From Castellaniella sp041675725 (lineage in GTDB: Bacteria; Pseudomonadota; Gammaproteobacteria; Burkholderiales; Burkholderiaceae_B), in contig NZ_JBAYTI010000002.1 of NCBI RefSeq assembly GCF_041675725.1, forward strand, positions 26,052-90,051: a DNA stretch of 64,000 nucleotides. Direction: 5' to 3'. Within the stretch, counting starts at the first letter, position 1. Each line of letters begins with the position of its first letter. A program made the translations under genes and the position numbers. The notes below the pieces were generated by a model that was not told where the DNA came from, did not search any database, and saw only the letters and a program-made list of their open reading frames with translations. Below are positions 15,526 through 23,596 of this stretch, one piece after another.

Positions 15526-16785
15526 CTATTGTGCCTGATCGGTTCGTTTTTCGACAGATGCCGAAGTGAACAGGGGATCCAGCAGCGGGGCTTCACCCCG
15601 TAAAGCGTCGGACAGGGCCTGAAGCTGCCACTCTTGAATGCCGGGCTGGCGGGTGTCCAGCAGCAGGCGCTCCACGGCGGGGGTGATGTCCGTGCTGGCT
15701 GGATTGCAGGCCAGGACCCAGTGATCTGAATCCGCGACGGGCACGGCGTAGCCCGACTCGCGCAAGGCATTCAGGACCTTGTCCAGATCGTCTGGGTGCA
15801 GCTGTAATTGGGCTTCGAGCGAGGCCAGATCCAGCCCCGGCGGATTGCCGTCACGCGCCAGCCAGAGCGCCTGGAGAATATCCAGCGCCCGTAGAATGCC
15901 CGCGCCGCGTTGATGCTGAAGACTGCGGCTGCGCAGGCGCAGGGCCGGCAACAGGGACGCCACGGTGGCCCCCATGAGGATCACCAGCCACGACAGGTAG
16001 ATCCACAACAGAAAAATCGGCAAAGTGGCAAATGCGCCATAAATGACCGTATAGGAGGGGAATTGCGTCAGATACCAGGTGAACGCCCCTTTCATGATGC
16101 TCAGGACCACCGTGGCGCCCAGGCCGCCGGCGAGCGCGTCGCGCCATTGCACACGGCAATTGGGCACGAAGACATAGAGGGCGGTGAACCCCAGCACAGA
16201 GACCAGGAACGGCACCAGGGTCAGCAGCAACATGAACGTGTCGGGCAGGGCAGCGATGTAACCCAGCGATTCGCGCATCACGACGGCGCTGGCCCACAGG
16301 CTGGCGCCAACCAGCAGGGGACCCAGCGAAATGCTGGCCCAGTACACCAGCAGGCGCTGGCGCAGCGGGCGTTGGCGCGCGACCCGCCAGATGTCATTGA
16401 ATGCCTCGTCGATGGTCATGATGAGCAGAATCGACGTCACCACCAGAAAGGCGCCGCCTACTGCCGTCAGGCCCGACGCCTGGGCGGCAAACTGGTTCAG
16501 ATAGGTGACGATGGTGTCCGATACCGACGGCGGCAGCAGGCTGTCAGCCAGGAAAGCTTCCAGCGAATGACGAAATTCGCCAAAGAGCGGGAATGCCGTG
16601 AACAGCGCCAGCACCACGGCCAGCAGGGGGACGATTGCGAGTACCGTGGTGAAGGTCAGGCTGGATGCCACCTGCGTCAGTTTGCGCCGGGCCGCGAACT
16701 CCAGCGTAAACTTCAGGATGTCCAGGATGTGGGTTCGGCGCTCGGCCGACAGCACCGGGCCGGGGAGGCTGAATGTTTTGCGCAT
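15526..16785 (-). CDS. YihY/UPF0761 family inner-membrane protein
   Basis: A 419-residue member of the YihY family (once misnamed ribonuclease BN). The N-terminal half has six membrane segments, including TFTTVLAIVPLLAVVLALFT and the family block LPIFLLWIYLSWLVILMGA. The C-terminal 120 residues (ILRALDILQALWLARDGNPP onward) are soluble and resemble a winged-helix module, as in the longer proteobacterial members. The start is placed at ATG 16785; a further in-frame start at 16845 would overlap the divergent DUF2069 gene. Function is unknown. Confidence 0.85.
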   Translation of the reverse strand: MRKTFSLPGPVLSAERRTHILDILKFTLEFAARRKLTQVASSLTFTTVLAIVPLLAVVLALFTAFPLFGEFRHSLEAFLADSLLPPSVSDTIVTYLNQFAAQASGLTAVGGAFLVVTSILLIMTIDEAFNDIWRVARQRPLRQRLLVYWASISLGPLLVGASLWASAVVMRESLGYIAALPDTFMLLLTLVPFLVSVLGFTALYVFVPNCRVQWRDALAGGLGATVVLSIMKGAFTWYLTQFPSYTVIYGAFATLPIFLLWIYLSWLVILMGATVASLLPALRLRSRSLQHQRGAGILRALDILQALWLARDGNPPGLDLASLEAQLQLHPDDLDKVLNALRESGYAVPVADSDHWVLACNPASTDITPAVERLLLDTRQPGIQEWQLQALSDALRGEAPLLDPLFTSASVEKRTDQAQ

Positions 16786-16829
16786 ATGCGAGCGATTGTG
16801 GCATGGAACCTTGAGGCGATGATAGCAGC

Positions 16830-17204
16830 ATGAATCCAGATCCACCTGCGTTTTGGCTGGCGTTGGCGCGCATCAGCCTGTTGGCGCTGATCGTCCTGTG
16901 TACGGGCTGGGAGCTCTGGTGGGCGCCTTTGCGCCCCGGGGGGTCGCTGTGGGCGCTCAAGGGGGTGCCGCTGCTCTTTGCCATATCCGGCGTGCTCAAG
17001 GGCAAACTGTATACCCTGCAGTGGGTGGCCATGCTCAGCCTGCTCTACCTGATGGAAGGGGCGGTTCGTGCCTGGTCAGACCTGTCCGCGGCATCTGAAT
17101 ACCTGGCCTGGCTTGAAATCGTGTGCGCCTCGGGGCTGTATCTCGGCGCCATTATGGCGGTGCGCCCGGCCAAGCAAGCGGCCCGCCTGCGCCGGAAGGC
17201 CTGA
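16830..17204 (+). CDS. DUF2069 family membrane protein
   Basis: A 124-residue protein with four hydrophobic segments (ISLLALIVLCTGWELWW, VPLLFAISGVLKG, TLQWVAMLSLLYLMEGAVRA, IVCASGLYLGAIMAV). The core motif GVPLLFAISGVLKGKLYTLQ fits the DUF2069 (COG3308) family of small proteobacterial inner-membrane proteins of unknown function. It is divergent from the YihY gene across 44 bases and lies 44 bases upstream of aroC. Confidence 0.8.
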   Translation: MNPDPPAFWLALARISLLALIVLCTGWELWWAPLRPGGSLWALKGVPLLFAISGVLKGKLYTLQWVAMLSLLYLMEGAVRAWSDLSAASEYLAWLEIVCASGLYLGAIMAVRPAKQAARLRRKA

Positions 17205-17248
17205 AAAGAATGCCATAATATCCCGATCGTTTTGTTCATGGGTCAAGC

Positions 17249-18307
17249 ATGTCCGGCAACGCATTGGGTACTCTGTTTCGCGTCACCAATTTTGGTGAAT
17301 CGCACGGGCCGGCCATTGGTGCCGTCATCGATGGCTGTCCGCCTGGGATGGCCCTGTCCGAAGCCGACATCCAGGTCCAGCTCGACCGGCGCCGGCCGGG
17401 CACTTCCAGGCACGTCACGCAGCGCCAGGAAGCGGATGCGGTGGAAATCCTCTCGGGGGTCTACGAAGGCGTCACTACCGGTACGCCCATCGGGCTCCTG
17501 ATCCGCAATACGGATGCCCGCAGCCGCGATTACAAGAACATCGCCGACACGTTTCGGCCCGGCCACGCAGACTACACCTACTGGAAAAAATACGGCGTGC
17601 GCGACCCACGGGGCGGCGGGCGTTCCTCGGCGCGCCTGACGGCGCCTACCGTCGCGGCAGGCGCCGTCGCCAGAAAATGGCTGCTTGAAAACCACGACGT
17701 GGTGATTCGAGGCTACATGAGCCAATTGGGGCCCATCCAAATCCCGTTCGATTCCTGGGAGCCCGTATCGCAAAACCCGTTTTATGCGCCGAACGCGGCG
17801 TTGGTGCCCGAGCTCGAGGCGTTCATGGACCAGCTTCGCCGTTCGGGGGATTCGATTGGCGCGCGCATCGAGGTCTGTGCCGAAGGCGTGCCCGCAGGCT
17901 GGGGCGAGCCGATCTATGATCGCCTGGATGCCGACATCGCCCATGCAATGATGGGGCTGAACGCCGTCAAGGGGGTATCGCTGGGTTCCGGATTCGACTG
18001 CGTGACCTTGCGCGGTTCCGAGCAGGGCGATGAACTTGGCCCCGACGGCTTTTATTCCAACCAGGCCGGCGGTGTGCTGGGCGGGATCTCCTCGGGCCAG
18101 CCCCTGCGGGTGTCGCTGGCCATCAAGCCGACCTCCAGCATTCGCATCGAACGGCGCTCGGTCAACCGCAATCACGAACCGGTCATGGTGCAGACGCTGG
18201 GGCGTCACGATCCCTGCGTCGGCATTCGCGCCACACCCATTGCCGAGGCCTTGCTGGCCATCGTGCTCATGGACCACGCCCTGCGTCACAGGGGGCAATG
18301 CGGATGA
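17249..18307 (+). CDS. aroC: Chorismate synthase
   Basis: Converts 5-enolpyruvylshikimate 3-phosphate to chorismate with reduced FMN, the last shared step of aromatic biosynthesis. At 352 residues it has the usual bacterial length. Family signatures present: GESHGPAIGAVIDGCPPGM (residues 14-32), RPGHADYTYWKKYG with R/H residues of the active site, the GGGRSSARLT loop and the C-terminal NHEPVMVQTLGRHDPC. The final ten bases overlap the start of the M48 lipoprotein gene. Confidence 0.97.
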   Translation: MSGNALGTLFRVTNFGESHGPAIGAVIDGCPPGMALSEADIQVQLDRRRPGTSRHVTQRQEADAVEILSGVYEGVTTGTPIGLLIRNTDARSRDYKNIADTFRPGHADYTYWKKYGVRDPRGGGRSSARLTAPTVAAGAVARKWLLENHDVVIRGYMSQLGPIQIPFDSWEPVSQNPFYAPNAALVPELEAFMDQLRRSGDSIGARIEVCAEGVPAGWGEPIYDRLDADIAHAMMGLNAVKGVSLGSGFDCVTLRGSEQGDELGPDGFYSNQAGGVLGGISSGQPLRVSLAIKPTSSIRIERRSVNRNHEPVMVQTLGRHDPCVGIRATPIAEALLAIVLMDHALRHRGQCG

Positions 18308-19122
18308 TGACGCGACGATTGATTCGCCGGCTTGGCTCGATCCTGGCAGTCAGCGGGCTGCTGGCTGCTTGCGCACCGGTGCAGACCACTCGATCGGGCC
18401 TGGTGGGCGTGCAGCGTCCACAATACATGACCAGCCTGGTGTCCGAGGCGCAGCTCGAACAGCAGGCCGCCCAGCAGTATGCGCAGGTGCTGGCGCAGGC
18501 CCGGGCGCAGGGTGCGCTCGATACGCCCGCCGCGCAAGCCGCGCGCGTGCAGAACATCGCGCGCCGGCTGATCGCCCAGGTGGGCGTCTTTCGGCCCGAC
18601 GCCGCGGCCTGGAACTGGGAAGTCCATCTGCTGCGTTCGCCCGACGTCAATGCATGGTGCATGCCTGGGGGCAAGATGGCGGTGTACTCGGGGATGATCG
18701 ACAAGCTCAATCCTACGGATGACGAGCTGGCGGCTGTACTGGGCCATGAGATCGCGCACGCCTTGCGCGAACATGCGCGCGAGCAGGTGTCCCAGCAAAT
18801 GGCCACTGGCATCGGCCTGTCGGTTCTCGCGGCCGTGACCGGCAGCCAGGCGACAGCCGATCTGGGCAGCACGCTGGCCAACGTGATGTTTACCTTGCCC
18901 AACAGCCGTTCCCACGAGACCGAAGCGGATCGCATGGGGGTCGAACTGGCTGCGCGCGCGGGCTACGACCCTCATGCGGCGGTGTCCTTGTGGCAGAAAA
19001 TGGGGCGGGTCTCGGCGGGCGGGCCACCCGAGATCCTGTCGACCCATCCTTCTTCGCAAAGCCGCATCCAGGATCTCGAGCGCGCTGCGCAACAAGTGAT
19101 GCCGCTGTACCAGAAGCGTTGA
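18298..19122 (+). CDS. M48 family metallopeptidase, lipoprotein
   Basis: A 274-residue periplasmic Zn peptidase. The signal peptide ends in a lipobox LLAAC with C25 as the likely lipidated residue. The catalytic motif HEIAH sits at about residue 150 (AVLGHEIAHALREHAREQ), and the third ligand glutamate is in SHETEADRMGVELAARAGYD. STHPSSQSRIQDL is the usual C-terminal feature of LoiP/YggG-type peptidases, which act in envelope quality control. It overlaps aroC by ten bases and may be cotranscribed with it. Confidence 0.9.
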   Translation: MRMMTRRLIRRLGSILAVSGLLAACAPVQTTRSGLVGVQRPQYMTSLVSEAQLEQQAAQQYAQVLAQARAQGALDTPAAQAARVQNIARRLIAQVGVFRPDAAAWNWEVHLLRSPDVNAWCMPGGKMAVYSGMIDKLNPTDDELAAVLGHEIAHALREHAREQVSQQMATGIGLSVLAAVTGSQATADLGSTLANVMFTLPNSRSHETEADRMGVELAARAGYDPHAAVSLWQKMGRVSAGGPPEILSTHPSSQSRIQDLERAAQQVMPLYQKR

Positions 19123-19163
19123 TCCCAGGTGGCCCTGGCCCGCGCCGGAAAGAGGGGTACTGC

Positions 19164-19177
19164 TGATACCAGTATCA
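19164..19177. promoter_or_regulatory. Small dyad upstream of the leuC promoter
   Basis: TGATAC-CA-GTATCA is a 6-bp inverted repeat located about 10 bases upstream of the putative -35 of leuC. Its position suits a regulator-binding half-site pair, but no regulator is encoded next to it, and such short dyads can arise by chance. Confidence 0.3.
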
Positions 19178-19186
19178 TCGGTGGTC

Positions 19187-19214
19187 TTGTCGGCATCGAT
19201 GATGTTGGCATAAT
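19187..19214 (+). promoter_or_regulatory. Putative sigma-70 promoter of the leu operon
   Basis: TTGTCG (19187-19192) and CATAAT (19209-19214) are separated by 16 bases and end 30 bases before the leuC ATG. The surrounding 120-base gap is the only one before a run of closely spaced genes, so a promoter is expected here. Confidence 0.45.
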
Positions 19215-19244
19215 GAACCATTCACGAATTTCGAGTTCACGATC

Positions 19245-20654
19245 ATGTCACAAACACTGTACGACAAGCTTTGGGACGCCCACGTAGTGCATCAGGGGCC
19301 CGACGGTACCTGCATTCTCTACATCGATAGGCATCTGGTCCACGAGGTCACCAGCCCCCAGGCCTTCGAAGGCCTGACGCTGGCCGGGCGCAAGCCCTGG
19401 CGCGTGGCCGCCAATCTGGCAGTGGCCGATCACAATGTGCCCACGACGGACCGCAGCCAGGGGATCCAGGACCCGATCTCGCGCCTGCAGGTCGAGACGC
19501 TGGACGAAAACTGCGAGACCTGGGGCATCACCGAATTCCGCATGGACGATCCGCGCCAAGGCATCGTGCACATCATCGGGCCCGAGCAGGGGGCGACCCT
19601 GCCGGGCATGACGGTGGTGTGTGGCGACTCCCACACCAGCACGCACGGCGCGATGGGGGCTCTGGCTTTCGGCATTGGCACCTCAGAGGTCGAGCACGTG
19701 CTCGCCACCCAGACCCTGCTCATGAAAAAGAGCCGCAATATGCTGGTCAAGGTCGAGGGCGACCTGCCTTTTGGCTGTACGGCAAAAGACCTGATTCTGT
19801 ACGTGATCGGCCAGATCGGCACCGCGGGCGGAACAGGCTATGCCATCGAATTCGGTGGCAGCGCCGTGCGCGCGCTCTCCATGGAGGGCCGCATGACCAT
19901 CTGCAACATGGCCATCGAGGCCGGCGCCCGCTCAGGCATGATCGCGGTGGATCAAACCACCATCGACTATTTCAAGGGCCGCCCGTATGCCCCTGAAGGC
20001 GCCTTGTGGGACCAGGCCGTAGCCTACTGGCAGACCCTGCATTCGGACCCGGATGCGGCGTTCGACCGGGTGGTCGAGATCGACGCCGCGCAGATCGAGC
20101 CGCAGGTCAGCTGGGGGACGTCGCCCGAAATGGTGACGTCCATCGGTGGGCAGGTACCCGACCCGCAAGGCGCGGACAGCCCGGGACGGCGCAAGGGCAT
20201 GGAACGGGCCTTGCAGTACATGGCCCTGCAACCGGGCACGGCCATCACCGATATTTTCATCGACAAGGTATTCATTGGTTCTTGCACCAATGCCCGCATC
20301 GAAGACCTGCGCGCCGCGGCCGCGGTGATTCGCGGACGGCAGGTGGCGGGCAGCGTGAAGCTCGCCATGGTGGTGCCCGGCTCGGGCCTGGTCAAGGCTC
20401 AGGCAGAGCGAGAAGGGCTCGATCGGGTTTTCCTGGATGCGGGGTTCGAATGGCGCGAACCGGGGTGCTCCATGTGCCTGGCCATGAATGCCGACCGGCT
20501 CGAACCCGGCGAGCGGTGCGCTTCCACGTCGAACCGCAACTTCGAGGGCCGCCAGGGGCAGGGCGGGCGTACGCACCTGGTCAGCCCGGCCATGGCCGCT
20601 GCCGCGGCCGTGGCCGGCCATTTTGTCGATGTACGTTCTTTTTCCCAGGAATGA
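19245..20654 (+). CDS. leuC: 3-isopropylmalate dehydratase, large subunit
   Basis: With LeuD it isomerises 2-isopropylmalate to 3-isopropylmalate in leucine synthesis, using a [4Fe-4S] cluster. The 469-residue length is standard for the bacterial LeuC subfamily. Cluster cysteines are visible in GSCTNARIEDL and in EPGCSMCLAMN; CGDSHTSTHGAMGALAFGIG and the ending TSNRNFEGRQGQGGRTHLVS are aconitase-superfamily signatures. First gene of leuC-leuD-leuB; leuA is not in the window. Confidence 0.97.
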   Translation: MSQTLYDKLWDAHVVHQGPDGTCILYIDRHLVHEVTSPQAFEGLTLAGRKPWRVAANLAVADHNVPTTDRSQGIQDPISRLQVETLDENCETWGITEFRMDDPRQGIVHIIGPEQGATLPGMTVVCGDSHTSTHGAMGALAFGIGTSEVEHVLATQTLLMKKSRNMLVKVEGDLPFGCTAKDLILYVIGQIGTAGGTGYAIEFGGSAVRALSMEGRMTICNMAIEAGARSGMIAVDQTTIDYFKGRPYAPEGALWDQAVAYWQTLHSDPDAAFDRVVEIDAAQIEPQVSWGTSPEMVTSIGGQVPDPQGADSPGRRKGMERALQYMALQPGTAITDIFIDKVFIGSCTNARIEDLRAAAAVIRGRQVAGSVKLAMVVPGSGLVKAQAEREGLDRVFLDAGFEWREPGCSMCLAMNADRLEPGERCASTSNRNFEGRQGQGGRTHLVSPAMAAAAAVAGHFVDVRSFSQE

Positions 20655-20656
20655 CT

Positions 20657-21304
20657 ATGCAAGCCTTTACCCAGCACCAGGGGCTGGTGGCCCCGCTCGA
20701 TCGCGAGAATGTCGACACGGATCTCATCATCCCCAAGCAGTTTCTCAAATCGATCAAACGAACCGGATTCGGCCCGAACCTGTTCGACGAATTGCGCTAC
20801 CTGGACCATGGCGAGCCTGGGATGGACAACGCCAAGCGCCCGCTGAATCCGGATTTTGTGCTCAACCAGCCACGTTACCAGGGGGCTTCCATCCTGCTGT
20901 GCCGCCGTAATTTCGGCTGCGGCTCCAGCCGCGAACATGCGCCATGGGCCTTGCAGCAATTTGGTTTTCGGGCATTGATCGCGCCCTCGTACGCGGATAT
21001 TTTCTTTAACAACAGTTTCAAGAACGGGCTGCTTCCGGTGATTCTGCCCGAGGAGGTCGTCGCGGGTCTGTTCAAGGCGGTCGAAGCCACGCCCGGTTTT
21101 CAGCTCACCGTAGACCTGGCTGCCCAGCAGGTGACGGCGCCGGATGGCACCGCGTGGTCGTTCGAAGTCGATGCCTATCGCAAGAAGTCGCTGCTCCAGG
21201 GCCTCGATGAAATCGGCCAGACGCTTCTGCACGCCGACGAGATCCGCGCCTTCGAGGCGGCCCGTTTGGCGCGCCACCCCTGGCTCACCAAGGTGGCTTC
21301 CTGA
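20657..21304 (+). CDS. leuD: 3-isopropylmalate dehydratase, small subunit
   Basis: A 215-residue partner of LeuC supplying the swivel domain: VDTDLIIPKQFLK, FGCGSSREHAPWAL and FFNNSFKNGLLPV are typical. Two in-frame ATGs exist (20651, 20657). AGGA at 20647-20650 is spaced correctly (6 bases) only for 20657, which I use; 20651 would overlap the leuC stop. Confidence 0.96.
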   Translation: MQAFTQHQGLVAPLDRENVDTDLIIPKQFLKSIKRTGFGPNLFDELRYLDHGEPGMDNAKRPLNPDFVLNQPRYQGASILLCRRNFGCGSSREHAPWALQQFGFRALIAPSYADIFFNNSFKNGLLPVILPEEVVAGLFKAVEATPGFQLTVDLAAQQVTAPDGTAWSFEVDAYRKKSLLQGLDEIGQTLLHADEIRAFEAARLARHPWLTKVAS

Positions 21305-21348
21305 TGGTTTTCCACCACGACGGCGTGGTGCCTGTCATTGGATGAAAC

Positions 21349-22425
21349 ATGACTGCTCGTATCGTTGTATTGCCCGGCGATGGCATCGGGCCTGAAATCG
21401 CCGAACAGGCCATGCGGGTGCTCGGGGCCTTGGGCCTCGACCTGGATCTTCAGCAAGCCCCCGTCGGTGGGGCGGCCTATGAAATATCGGGCCATCCGTT
21501 GCCCGATAGTACGCTCGAATTGGCGCGCTCCGCCGATGCGATTCTGTTCGGCGCAGTCGGCGACTGGAAATACGACCAGCTCGATCGCGCCCTGAGGCCC
21601 GAGCAAGCCGTGCTGGGCCTGCGCAAAGCACTTGGCCTGTTCGCGAATCTGCGGCCCGCCATCCTCTATGAAGAACTGGCCAATGCCTCTTCGCTCAAGC
21701 CGGACGTGGTGTCGGGGCTCGACATCCTGATCGTGCGCGAGCTGACGGGGGATATCTATTTTGGCCAGCCGCGCGGCGTGCGCATCCTGGAACATGGGCC
21801 GTATGCGGGTCAGAAACAGGGTTATGACACCATGCACTATGCGCAAGGGGAAATCCGCCGCATTGCCCACGTCGCCTTCCAGGCAGCCGCCCGGCGGCAG
21901 GGCAGGCTGTGCAGTGTCGACAAATCGAACGTGCTCGAGACGTCCCAGCTGTGGCGCAGCACCGTGATCGACGTGGCCCGCGAATATCCGCAGGTCGAAC
22001 TCAGCCACATGTACGTCGATAATGCCGCCATGCAGCTGGTGCGCGCACCCAAGGCATTTGACGTGATCGTCACCGGAAACCTGTTCGGTGACATCCTGTC
22101 CGACGAGGCTGCCATGCTGACAGGTTCGATTGGCATGCTGCCGTCCGCATCCTTGAACGCAAGCCGACAGGGCCTGTACGAACCGTGCCACGGGTCGGCG
22201 CCCGACATCGCGGGCAAGAACCAGGCCAACCCGCTGGCCATGATTCTGTCCGTTGCCATGATGCTGCAATATTCGCTGGACCAGCCCGCGTCAGCCCTGC
22301 GCATCGAGCAGGCGGTCAGGCATGTCCTGGCGCAAGGCCTGCGCACGCCCGACCTCTACGAACCGGGTACGACCCGGGTATCCACCACCGAAATGGGCGA
22401 CGCCGTGCTGAAAGCATTAAAATAG
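21349..22425 (+). CDS. leuB: 3-isopropylmalate dehydrogenase
   Basis: NAD-dependent oxidative decarboxylation of 3-isopropylmalate, third leucine step. 358 residues; motifs GDGIGPEI near the N-terminus, RELTGDIYFGQPRG (substrate-binding Arg and the loop), SVDKSNVLETSQLWR with the catalytic Lys, the metal-binding Asp cluster in NLFGDILSDEAAMLTGS, and the NAD-binding EPCHGSAPDIAGKNQANP. Separated by 44 bases from leuD and by 43 from asd. Confidence 0.97.
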   Translation: MTARIVVLPGDGIGPEIAEQAMRVLGALGLDLDLQQAPVGGAAYEISGHPLPDSTLELARSADAILFGAVGDWKYDQLDRALRPEQAVLGLRKALGLFANLRPAILYEELANASSLKPDVVSGLDILIVRELTGDIYFGQPRGVRILEHGPYAGQKQGYDTMHYAQGEIRRIAHVAFQAAARRQGRLCSVDKSNVLETSQLWRSTVIDVAREYPQVELSHMYVDNAAMQLVRAPKAFDVIVTGNLFGDILSDEAAMLTGSIGMLPSASLNASRQGLYEPCHGSAPDIAGKNQANPLAMILSVAMMLQYSLDQPASALRIEQAVRHVLAQGLRTPDLYEPGTTRVSTTEMGDAVLKALK

Positions 22426-22468
22426 ACAGATTCGACGCAATTTCGCTTTTTGTTTCGGGCAGGTTTTC

Positions 22469-23596
22469 ATGGTACAGGCAGTCGGTTTGGTGGGGTGGCG
22501 CGGCATGGTGGGTTCCGTACTCATGCAGCGTATGCGCACGGAAAATGATTTCTCGCTATTTGAGCCCGTGTTTTTTTCAACCAGCAACGCCGGCGGCAGG
22601 GCACCCGAATGGGCAGACGGGGCGGGTCCCCTACAAGACGCCCACGATATCCCCACGCTCAGGAAACTTCCGATCATCGTGTCCGCCCAAGGGGGCGATT
22701 ACACGTCGGCCGTGTATCCGGCACTGCGCGCGTCCGGCTGGGATGGTCTGTGGATCGACGCGGCCAGCACGTTGCGCATGAATGACGACGCCGTGATTAT
22801 GCTGGATCCCGTCAATCGGCCGGTCATCGATGCGGCCATCCAGCGCGGGGTGCGTGATTTCATCGGCGGCAATTGCACGGTCAGCTGTATGCTGATGGGG
22901 CTCGCCGGCCTCTTCAAGGCCGATATGGTCGAATGGCTAAGCACCATGACCTACCAGGCGGCTTCCGGGGGCGGGGCGCGCCACATGCGCGAACTCCTGA
23001 CCCAGTTCGGCATTCTCAATCAGTCGGTGCGCGTTTTGCTCGACGACCCGGCATCGGCCATTCTAGAGATCGACCGCGGCGTTCTCCAGGCGCAGCAGGC
23101 CGACACGCTGCCACAAGACAATTTTGGCGTGCCTCTGGGGGGCAGCCTGATACCCTGGATCGACAAGGACCTCGGCAACGGCGTCTCGCGTGAAGAATGG
23201 AAGGGCGGGGCCGAGACCAACAAGATCCTGGGGCGCGGCCAGGCCGGGGCGGATCCCATTCCGGTCGACGGCCTGTGTGTACGGATCGGCGCCATGCGCT
23301 GCCACAGCCAGGCGCTTACCATCAAGCTGCGTGCCGATTTTCCCCTCGAAGACATCGAAGAGGCGATACGCGGCGGCACCGAATGGGCCCGCTTGATCCC
23401 CAACGAAAAAGAGTCCTCGATGCGCGACCTCACACCTGTGGCGGTCACTGGGACACTGTCCATTCCCGTGGGCCGCTTGCGCAAGATGTCCATGGGTCCG
23501 CAGTACCTCAGCGCCTTCACCGTAGGTGATCAACTCCTGTGGGGTGCTGCCGAACCACTACGACGCATGTTGCGTATCGCTCTGGGTGAACTCTGA
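22469..23596 (+). CDS. asd: Aspartate-semialdehyde dehydrogenase
   Basis: NADP-dependent reduction of aspartyl phosphate to the semialdehyde that feeds lysine/diaminopimelate, threonine and methionine synthesis. 375 residues; N-terminal Rossmann motif GLVGWRGMVGSVLMQRM, catalytic cysteine in GGNCTVSCMLMGLAGLF (first Cys, residue about 136), and RIGAMRCHSQALTIKL carrying the substrate-binding Arg and His. It belongs to the gram-negative (E. coli-like) subclass. Its stop abuts the fimV start, as in Bordetella. Confidence 0.97.
   Translation: MVQAVGLVGWRGMVGSVLMQRMRTENDFSLFEPVFFSTSNAGGRAPEWADGAGPLQDAHDIPTLRKLPIIVSAQGGDYTSAVYPALRASGWDGLWIDAASTLRMNDDAVIMLDPVNRPVIDAAIQRGVRDFIGGNCTVSCMLMGLAGLFKADMVEWLSTMTYQAASGGGARHMRELLTQFGILNQSVRVLLDDPASAILEIDRGVLQAQQADTLPQDNFGVPLGGSLIPWIDKDLGNGVSREEWKGGAETNKILGRGQAGADPIPVDGLCVRIGAMRCHSQALTIKLRADFPLEDIEEAIRGGTEWARLIPNEKESSMRDLTPVAVTGTLSIPVGRLRKMSMGPQYLSAFTVGDQLLWGAAEPLRRMLRIALGEL

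Noticed and set aside
15526..16785. Ribonuclease BN
   Set aside because: The YihY family was once given this name, but the protein is a polytopic membrane protein and the true RNase BN/Z is a metallo-beta-lactamase enzyme.
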